Assembly: GCA_030544235.1 (NCBI GenBank)
Contig: CM060463.1
Location: 12,065,690 to 12,129,689, forward strand
From: Lepturacanthus savala
Lineage: Eukaryota > Chordata > Actinopteri > Scombriformes > Trichiuridae
Length of the DNA: 64,000 nucleotides
Direction: 5' to 3'
Shown here: piece after piece, positions 55,100 to 64,000 of the stretch
How the letters are laid out: every line of letters begins with the position of its first letter
Numbering within the stretch: position 1 is the first letter of the stretch
The notes under the pieces: generated by a model
Told to the model about the DNA's origin: nothing
Databases searched by the model: none
Seen by the model: the letters and a program-made list of their open reading frames with translations, nothing else
Position numbers and translations under genes: made by a program

Positions 55100-55837
55100 G
55101 TATTTCTTTCAATCATGCCAATAATTGTCAGTATTTAATTAATTATAGAGGTGTAGAACTGGAACGCCAACCTACACCTGAATTAAAAGAGTCTTTAATA
55201 ACCTTCCATATAGAAAAGAGACTAAATGTTTTCACTATTTACTTTTGTACTTCTGACTAATGATGATTATTTAAATCCCTGCATTCCTTCCAGTTCATAT
55301 ATTTTGTTTATGTAGTTTCTCTTCATTTAATTGATGTTTGTATTTTTAATATTTTTTTCTCATTTTTCATGACCAAATCTTTTAAAGTTGTGATGTTGAA
55401 GGGTTTTTATCTCTCCTTTTTAAAACCATTCAAATCAAATCTCATACCCAAGCAATGTAAATTCATTATGAGGTGCTTTTTTTCTAGCCCAACCCTAAGA
55501 TCCCTCTCAGAGCAATATGAATGAATGAAAAACGCAGTCCCCGTCCTGCCTCACTCTGCTCCCTGATGCTGCTCCTCGCTCCGTGGTGCTGCCTGCCCCG
55601 GCAGTGTCTGCCGAGATCACTGCGTCTCCACCACAGATGAAAGGGAAGCACACAGAGATCACAAAAGGAGGCGAGTCTCGCTGTCTGACCCTCTGATCAT
55701 CGCTGATTCCTTCATCAACACGGCTTTCACGTGCCGCTCGAGCATACGCAGAACAGGAAAATGGCGAATGATAAGACAGGCGAGGGCAAACATACACACA
55801 CACACACGCACACCGCGCACAAGGGGCAGATTCATAT

Positions 55838-56134
55838 TTAAAGTCCACCTGAAATGGAAAATGTATTTTTTATTCCTATAAGTTCATATTGTTCATTTAA
55901 CTCTATTTGTCAAAATCAGTTTCTTCCTCATCTTGCCCAGAATAATTTCAACCAACAAAATCATTGGCAAAAAAGCAAGTGGTCTCCATGACAGCAGGTA
56001 GGATGAACGATAGCCGCTGGGCAATTTTTCTTCCCAATATTTTGTCCCGCCTGTATAGTATACTGTTGATACCAGAAAGACATCATGATACCCAAGTTAG
56101 AAACTCTTGAAATATCATTTCAGGTGGACTTTAA
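55838..56134. mobile_element. TTAA-flanked MITE with perfect terminal inverted repeats
   Basis: TTAA at 55838-55841 is followed by AGTCCACCTGAAATG, and CATTTCAGGTGGACT is followed by TTAA at 56131-56134. The 15-bp ends are perfect inverted copies and the flanking TTAA fits target duplication by piggyBac- or Kolobok-type transposases. The 289-bp body has no ORF, so it would have been mobilised in trans. Confidence 0.85.
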
Positions 56135-58177
56135 GGATGGAAGCTCTCGGCCTTGAAAATCCCCCAAATAAATAATCTCTAAAATGTGGTTTGGAAGCTT
56201 AAAAATACAAACAAGTAAACATTCGCGTTGGGTTTATTTTGCCTCCTAGTTTTGCTTCTTTCTCTTGCATGCTAACTACCTTCCGGAAATACCTTCTCCA
56301 GCTTTCTGCAGAACCTGTTGCCGAAAAAGCGAGTTACAAAACACATTTTTTAAAAGCTGCACGTTATCACACACCTCCACTCCTCCTCCACTCATTTTGC
56401 CTGCTGTTGGTTGAGAACAGCAATGCTTTTCTCACATCCATTGTTTGATCCATTTCACACCAGCCCACCTCTTCTTTATCTCCTCCTGTTTTTCTCTGTC
56501 TCTCACTGGCAAGCCGCCTGAACGCTTGCACTAGTGGGCTTTTGAGCGGTTTTGAATGAGAGGTTAAAATGTAAATGTAGTGCTCTTTCTGTTTTTCCTT
56601 CCTATTCTTGTTCCACATCTTATTATCCCCCCCCCTCCCCGTTCTTCTTCCTCCCTCTTCCTTTGTACAAACTCGTCGTCGAGCGGAGTAAATGAGTGTG
56701 AGTGTGAAAACAATTTTTTTTTCACAGCAAGTTAATGCATAAAACAGTGTTCCCCGCCCTCCCACCCCGTTTCCCCTCCATCTTCTCAGTGCTCTACCTG
56801 GATAAGAATCGTTGTAGAACGAGAGTAGACAGGGTTTACGCTTCCCCCCCCACCACTTTAATAGGAATCGACGGTTGAGATTTCTCTTGTCACACCGTAA
56901 CTGGATAGAAAAAGCACATCATCTGCAACCCCAAATGATTTTATCCAGTCAAAACCCGTTATGGCTTCACACTTGCCTTTGCCATGCACTTGTACATATA
57001 CGCACAGCACAGGTGTAAATGAGATGCATGCATGCACATACGCACATACACACAGATGCATGCACAATCTAAACCAGATGTAGTATATACTGTACATTTA
57101 CTCATTTACTCAGAAATATATATATATTCTGTTTTGAGTGTGTACAAATGTTTTCAGCTTGTTGCTTTTGACACAAAACATCACAGCCGACTCTGAAAAG
57201 TCGTTTCCAAGCCCTGAACACGGATTGATTATCACACCACAGCTTGAGCCATCACAAAAAGAGGCATTGCTAATAGAGGACAGTTCTGGGGTGAGAAACA
57301 AATAGGTTGCAGAGCACACACAGCGCACACACACACACACACACCCACACATATATATCTTAGCGATAGTTACATAATTAGACGTACAGCACCTTGGCAA
57401 TCAACAACTCTGATGTTGCCATGGGGACTATAGCTTTGACTATAAAAAGAAAGGATCTATATGTGGAGGCGGCTGAGGGCGGAGGTGCGGAGCAAAGCAG
57501 CGAGAGAAAGAAAGAGAAGACACAGAGAGCGAAAAAGTGAGAAAATTGGTGCGAGAGAAGTGAAGGTGTCGCTGAGGGGCTGAGCAGCTCTCAGTTTATG
57601 TGCGAGTGTGTGTGCATAGTGCAGCTGCATGTGTGTGATTAGAAGCGTTCAGTGTGTGCGCCTAAGTGTGTGTGTGTGTGTGATTGTGTGTGCGTGTGTG
57701 TAAGCTTGCAGGGGAGGGAAAAAAAAACGACAAGGACAAAATGTGATAGAGTTGGTTAGTAAGTGAGAGGAAGAGAGAAAAAAAGGAAAAGCTAACTAGA
57801 GAAAGTGTAGAGGACAATTTTCAGCCTCTCTCTCCCTCTAAGCTTACTGCATTGCCTGGGCTTTACAGCATATAGTGAAGATTAGACCGGACGAGAAAGC
57901 CATAAATTCTACTTTTCTTTTTCCAGAGGTGAACATAAATCATGGCTGGTACTGGCGTGCCATCACTGGGTTTTTGCTTTTCACTTATCTAATGAAGAAA
58001 AAAAGAAGAAAAACAAGTTCAAAAGCTGTCATATTCTGAAGCGAGCAGACTGCTTTCACTTCTAGCCCCACACAACTTTTGTCCTCTTCTTCAGCCATCG
58101 CTGAGGTAGTGGGTATCCCATAATTGTTGTGTGAGTATTCATTAGCTGCCTATCGTTGGACTGCGTTTGCAAATGTG

Positions 58178-58180
<3 letters not shown>

Positions 58181-58218
<38 letters not shown>

Positions 58219-58220
58219 TT
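58181..58220. repeat. (TA)n/(TG)n microsatellite
   Basis: Short compound array in the large celf4 intron; a CA array of about 16 units follows at 58410-58438. Confidence 0.85.
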
Positions 58221-58405
58221 GTGTGTGTATGGGAAGAAGAAGAGAGTGAGTCCTGACATGAAAGGGATGAGAATATGAAAGATACCTTACAGCATATGCA
58301 AATGTAAATATAGACACAAATAGCAGCATGGGCAAACACACCATGAATGCACTTGGCAAGGAAATGTAACATGCACGCTCACATGCTTTCTTACATGCAT
58401 GCACT

Positions 58406-58442
<37 letters not shown>

Positions 58443-61000
58443 CACACACTCATTTCCTGAGGTTAGGGGGTGAGGAGATGGTGTTGTAATGAGCTGTCAC
58501 TCACAATAGGTCACAATAGGCCACTCACAATGGGTTGTATCAGAAAAAAAACAGCCATAGTCACATATATATTATATATATATGAAAAAAATAAGTTAAA
58601 TTGTGGAAAAGAAATTAAAATATGTTCCCAACAATTTTAGCGATTTAATACTATATATTTTTCTCCACCTCTATATTCTTTGTTTTGTGCAGGTCCTCGT
58701 TTCTCAGAGTCTCTTTAATGGAGTTGGAGAGTGTAAAGTTATTTTGACCCATAGGAGCACATTAGCCACATTTATGTGAAGTATGTCCAAGTTGATTTTT
58801 TTTTTTTTTTTTTGAAGCCAGCTTTTGCACCTGAAAATGACCTTTTACAAAACAGTCGCCACAGTGGATGGATCTGAAAATGGCAGTCTTGCCTTTGAGT
58901 GTGGAACTGAGCTTTTGGAAAATGGTAACATACGCTATAGAGCCGGCTGCAACCTGGGGCTGTGTGGCAGTGAGCGTATTCTTTGTTATGTCAGATGAAT
59001 TTGTGATTATGCGACGCCTTAGTGCTTAGTTTGTGTGATACTAACCGCCCAGTCAAATTTAAAAATTAAATAGACTTTTAAAAAAACATATAAATAGAAA
59101 CCTTAATCTATAAAAATCTATATAAATCTAAGATGCTGGGGGTGTGTCCCCTGATGGCACCAAAAGCATGAGCAACCGAACAGCCACACTTTTAAACTGA
59201 CCCTGTTTTTGTGTCTTAGGACGAGTAGTGTGAAGTTAAAAAAAAATAAAGTTTGGGATCCACTGTCTATTTTATAGGGAAATGTGGACACACTTGAAAT
59301 GAAACTCTGATCAAACTCTGCAGTGTTGATGAAATATGAGTCAGGATTCTGCTACTGTATAACCTATTTCTCACAGCGGTGCCATTCAGATGAATAAAGA
59401 GGCTGCTCCCCCCCCCCCCCCCTTCTTTTTTTTCCATGAAAAGCTAACGTTGTTCTGAGCATAGTCCTGTGGAGTTACAGTGGAAATAGAAGGGCAGGAG
59501 GGACATTAAGGAAGAGCGAGAGTGATGCAAACGTAAAGAAAGGGAGAGTGAGAGGGTCGTAGCACAGAGGCGTCAAGTATGGCTGTAATGGCCAACTAAA
59601 AACCCTGCAAGGGCTATTATGCATAACATAACCTCTATACTCCTCTGGTCTCTCCAAACTCTGCTATGCCATGAAATGACAGAAAGGTATGAGGAGATTT
59701 AGACGAATAAATGGAAGATGAACACTTCTCTCCTACACGCACACGCATACACATACGCATGCATACACTCTCTGCATATTTCCATCAAATAATCACTAAT
59801 TCCACACTCCTTGACTGATTAAATATAGAAAAGGCAGGTGGGGAGGAAGACGGGGTAAAAGAGATGAGCGTCAGGAGCAGAGGAACAGAGCAGATTGAGG
59901 GAGAGCGGTAATAGTGGAAAAGGAAGGGGAGCAAGAAGGAAGTGATACAGTCAGATCTGCCTGTTCGGCTCCGCCAAAGAAACAACAGGGAGTTTTGCAG
60001 TAAGAAAGCTTTATTGGCTCCCCGCTAGAGCCCAGGTGGGCGATGTGAATGTTCTCTCACTCCCACGCACTTAAGAGTCAAAAATATGCACATGCGTGTG
60101 ATTACACACATGCGGGCATCGACGTTTGCATGTACCGGCCTGCCTACGTTCACACGCACACACATTGTGTCAACAACAACAACAACAAAAAAAAAACGCA
60201 GAGAGGGAAAAGTGTGTCCTCTTTGTCAAGGACGCAACGGCCAAAATGTCTTTTATTACTCTCATTCATTCTTATATTCACACTGATGGCTCTGGCTATT
60301 CTGCAGCCTGCGATAATGCCAAAAGCGTGCTATCTCTGCAATGTCATATGCAAAAGAAAAAAAAGGGAGGAAAAAAAAAGGCCAGTGATTGAAAGGAAAA
60401 TACTATTAGAATGTGGATAGATTGCATTTCTTTTTTTTTTTTTTATCTTTTTGTGTTTTTTTTTTTTGTCTTCATTTATTTCATGTTTCATGTGCCTGTG
60501 TCTTTCCTCCTTTAAAAACTGGAGGTTTAGCTAAGGATAAGAGGAACAGATTTGAGAAACTACTGTAAGCGTGAGAGAGGGTTTTAAGTAGCAGCAAGAG
60601 CAGCACCAGCTTCATTCCAGGGGGAAGTGCGAGAGGGGAGGAGAAGGGAATACGATTTCATTACTATTAATGGAGGAAAAGTTCCTTTAAATTGAACCTG
60701 TAAAGTATCTCCAGCAGCCTTTTTCTTTTGCGAACGGAGGGAGCCTGGGACAGGGAGAGGAGGGAAGTAAAGACCAGAATGAAAAAGTGTAAAGGAGGCT
60801 GGAATCAGATGGCAGGGTAACCTTGTACACGAAATTATTTAGATCCCTGTTGGCCATATTCTGGTCTATTTTGATAATATCGCTTTCCCTGCATTTGCTG
60901 ATTTTTTATTTTCCAAACTGATCTCCCCAAGATGCAGCGGAGCAGGTGATCTGACAGATCAAACCAACTCAGAGAGGCATTTGGCTGTAATAATGCAACA

Positions 61001-61002
61001 AT

Positions 61003-61083
<81 letters not shown>
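61001..61083. repeat. (TC)n-(TA)n compound microsatellite
   Basis: About 14 TC units run directly into about 27 TA units. Confidence 0.95.
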
Positions 61084-61086
<3 letters not shown>

Positions 61087-61800
61087 TCCCTTTGTTACAG
61101 TGGCTGACAAGTGCAAATGCACTGTAATGACCCACAACAGTTTCATTAGACAAAATGTAGAAACTATGCAAATTCAAAAAAAACCATGCACAACATATAA
61201 AACAAACATTGGAAGCATACTGCAAAACACAAGCACTACAGGAAACCAAAACAAATGCATTTAACATCAATATGCTGCAAATACATAAACAATTGGCCTT
61301 TTATAATATTAAAAAACCCCACTAAGGCTAAAGGCTAATAATTAAAAAAAAGAAGTAATATTATCTGTTTATTTCAAAAATCAGCGCCCCCTAGAGGCTT
61401 GTACCACTTCTGTTGTGTTGACTGTTTTGCTGTCAATGCATTTGATTTGATTTTATGTAGTGTTCTTTTTTCTTTTCATTTTCAGTACATTTCCAATGGT
61501 GAATTTCTGTTTTATTTCGTGTGTGGTTTTAAATTCCGATCGTTTCTGAATGAGCAGCACGTTTCTACTAATGAAAATTTGGGCCATTGCAGCGATTTTG
61601 CCCTTGTGGTTAAAAAAAGATCGAGATTGTCTGCAGCTTCCACCAAAGATATGAGCAGTAATTGCTTGCTATATGAGACACGAGACAATTTTTGGAATTG
61701 ATAAAACGCGCACGCATCATTACAACTTTATACATGTTTGAGTAATTTTGCACCCTCTGTGAAAGAAAGTTATCAGGCTGAATATGTATTCCTGCATTTT

Positions 61801-61802
<2 letters not shown>

Positions 61803-61833
<31 letters not shown>
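61803..61833. repeat. (GA)n microsatellite
   Basis: About 15 GA units. Confidence 0.9.
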
Positions 61834-61834
<1 letters not shown>

Positions 61835-63017
61835 AGATCGATTCCATGCGGATCACTGAGATGCATTTTAATGAAATGCAGACTAATATCTCTATATCAA
61901 GGAGACGCACAGTTGCGAGTGCTGAAATCAAGAGTTACATCTATGGCGCGATCGGGGACCACTTCCAATTGTGAGACCTCCACCTTTAACATCCCACCAC
62001 TCGGGAAAACTTCCCTCGGGATATCCCATATGTCAGGGGTAATGTTTTACGTTGTATGAGCCGAAGTTGAAGCGTTTATGCAACTCTGCGGTGGAGCGGC
62101 CTTTATTTTCATTACCTGTCAGGATAGGCATTATGTCATTCTTATGACAGCGCTGGCCAATATGTCAGCCTCTTTAGGCTGAGTGCATCCATCTGTGTTA
62201 CTATATATCTGACTGTAATATCTTGCTGGCTGTTGGCCAACTGAATCTTGGTCTGCTTACTGTATCTCACTGTATCTCTCCTGCTCTCTCCTCTACCCTC
62301 CCTGCCCCCACGGACCTAAAAATATTTCGACATAGTGATAGGGAAGCAGATGCTCCGGCCAACTTTTTACATCCTTTAAAATCCATGAAAAGAACTGACC
62401 ATTTGTACACTTCCAAGAATTTCTGTGAGGGCCAGAATCCGAATCTATAACATAAATGCGCACGTTTGTATCTCCTGTGGTTGCAACGACATTTAGCAAG
62501 AAGAAATCCATAGATATCCAAGTGAATACTCTCTGTTATAGAGAAGTGCCTGGGAACGCTGAGGCAGAATGACTGATTTCAGGCGATAGTTTCTCCCCTG
62601 CAGAGTTAAGAGGGCCCACTGGCCCTTGGGAGCAGCCTGTCACAACTAGAGAAACTCCTGCTGGGGCCACTCTGTTGAGGTTTTCAGCAGGCTCCCAGGG
62701 GGTCCCCACCACCACTTACCCGTTGAAACAAAAATCAATGGCTTAATGATCCAAAACAGGAAATAGAATGAGGAAAAAAAAGAAAGTCCCTAAAACAACA
62801 AAATGTGTTTTGGCAAGGGACATTCTGTCCTGGGCTTTCATTTGTTTGTTTGTGTGTGTGTGTGTGCCCGTGTGTGTGCTGAGAGAAATTTGCCGGGATG
62901 GTAAGTGAGTGTATACGTGTGTGTGCGCACATGCACGCGCAGCTTTGAGAGAGTGAGCTTACCCCAGCTTAGTGGCGCAAAACATATTGATTTATTGATT
63001 GCCTGTTTCACCCCCTC

Positions 63018-63052
<35 letters not shown>

Positions 63053-64000
63053 GTTATAGAGGCTCCGGGGACTGGAGACTGCAGCAGGGACTGAAAAAGG
63101 GACGTGAGGTTGAGAGAGATGGAAGAGGAGAGAGAGTCAGAGAAAGAGAGAATGAGACAGAAAGCGAGGAAGGGGGTGGGCGGCGGGGGGGGGTCCCATC
63201 TGAGAGTTGATCCAGCAGCCTTTTAACCAAGGCCCCTACATCATTCAGATTTATGAACTATAGGTCACGACCAAATCAAAACCTTGACCTATCTGCGAGA
63301 TGCCGATTTATAAGCACCTTGTGGTGGGGACTTGGCTGGAGCTAGCATTCTTCTCCTTGGCCCCGGCTTCCCTGTGGTAAGAGCTGGATCAGGGCTAGCG
63401 GAGAGGCTGGCTGTAATTTGTGATTAGCAGACAGGTCGCACTTTATGATATACTGCCCCCCCCGACTGCTGAGATTCTAAAGAATGTCACCGTCCCACGT
63501 CGTATACGGCGTGCCGTCTCACTAAAACGCGGCGACCAGAGGAGGTCAAGTGGAGCGTAGTCTGGCTTCCCCAAGATCTGCTAAGTCACAGTGGCTGCAG
63601 TTGTTAGCATGATAGCGGGAACCAGAAACAATCCACGCTAAGTCTCCTGAAACGCGCTTTGACAAACCACTTAACATTGCCCTCAAACGTTTCTCTGACA
63701 CATCATAACACTTAGCGTGAGCTTATCTGCAAATGCTTAAGATGGGACGGCGGTGAGCGCACCGCGTGGCTAACAGAAACATGTGTCACCATCGATTTGC
63801 TCCCCCTTCTAGTTGCTTATGACTCAAGGGAGGGGGGGGTGTTTATGGCAAGTATCCCCCCCCCCCCCAATGTTATCACCCCCTTCCCAAAGCTAGTCTA
63901 GTCTGGTGAATTATGGACGGGATGAAATACGAGTCCCCATTCGATAGCCCTTCATTTCCCCTTCCCCACAGAGACCCAGCGCAAAGTAATATTTGCTGAT

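Larger units (their letters stand above)
47217..64000 (-). other. Large celf4 intron upstream of the 49-nt exon
   Basis: I looked for the 83-nt RRM1 exon expected upstream in CELF genes and for the first coding exon on the minus strand, and found neither; the intron therefore continues past the window. It is rich in GA and CA tracts. It holds a LINE relic, a truncated transposon, a TTAA-flanked MITE and high-complexity blocks at about 47,940-48,340, 55,540-55,790, 61,950-62,200, 62,570-62,760 and 63,210-63,760. No other gene is supported on either strand. Confidence 0.6.

Noticed and set aside
55507..55848. GC-richer block with a 113-residue minus-strand ORF, considered as an alternative celf4 first exon
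   Set aside because: No CELF N-terminal sequence and no convincing donor; kept only as part of the intron description.

Overview
The window looks like a teleost (probably percomorph) fish chromosome. Genes are split into short exons with GT-AG introns and vertebrate protein families. Introns are packed with CA/TG, TA and GA microsatellites, and there are short transposon relics and dispersed repeats that I recognise from perch-like fish genomes. I see no prokaryotic gene, CRISPR array, rRNA or convincing tRNA. Exon boundaries below were worked out by hand from reading frame, splice sites and known protein families; no search was run.

Layout. (1) 1-2,897, plus strand: the last four coding exons of an aquaglyceroporin, most likely aqp7 (NAA in place of the first NPA motif). 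Its 5' exons lie left of the window. (2) 4,278-7,925, minus strand: a complete seven-exon tpgs2 (tubulin polyglutamylase complex subunit 2). Its third intron carries a decayed copy of two exons of the neighbouring gene. (3) 7,926-8,155: a compact head-to-head promoter. (4) 8,156-23,441, plus strand: a complete twelve-exon hinderin gene (kiaa1328; SMC3-binding coiled-coil protein). (5) 23,442-31,787: no coding sequence; it holds the convergent 3' ends of kiaa1328 and celf4 and several repeats. (6) 31,788-47,216, minus strand: ten 3' coding exons of celf4 (neuronal RNA-binding protein; RRM2, linker, RRM3). (7) 47,217-64,000: no exon found, best read as the large celf4 intron upstream of the 49-nt exon; RRM1 and the start codon lie beyond the right edge.

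The order tpgs2 - kiaa1328 - celf4 matches the human 18q12 neighbourhood as I remember it, which supports celf4 over other CELF paralogues. These genes do not form a pathway: one transports water and glycerol, one modifies tubulin, one is linked to cohesin/SMC3, one controls neuronal mRNA. Only the tpgs2/kiaa1328 pair is likely to share regulation, through the promoter.

I did not find a new biological system. The points most worth checking are the partial hinderin duplication inside tpgs2, a GC-AG intron in celf4, microsatellites abutting splice sites in aqp7 and celf4, a TTAA-flanked MITE with perfect inverted repeats, two relics of one inverted-repeat DNA transposon, and several high-complexity non-coding blocks with octamer motifs that may be conserved enhancers.
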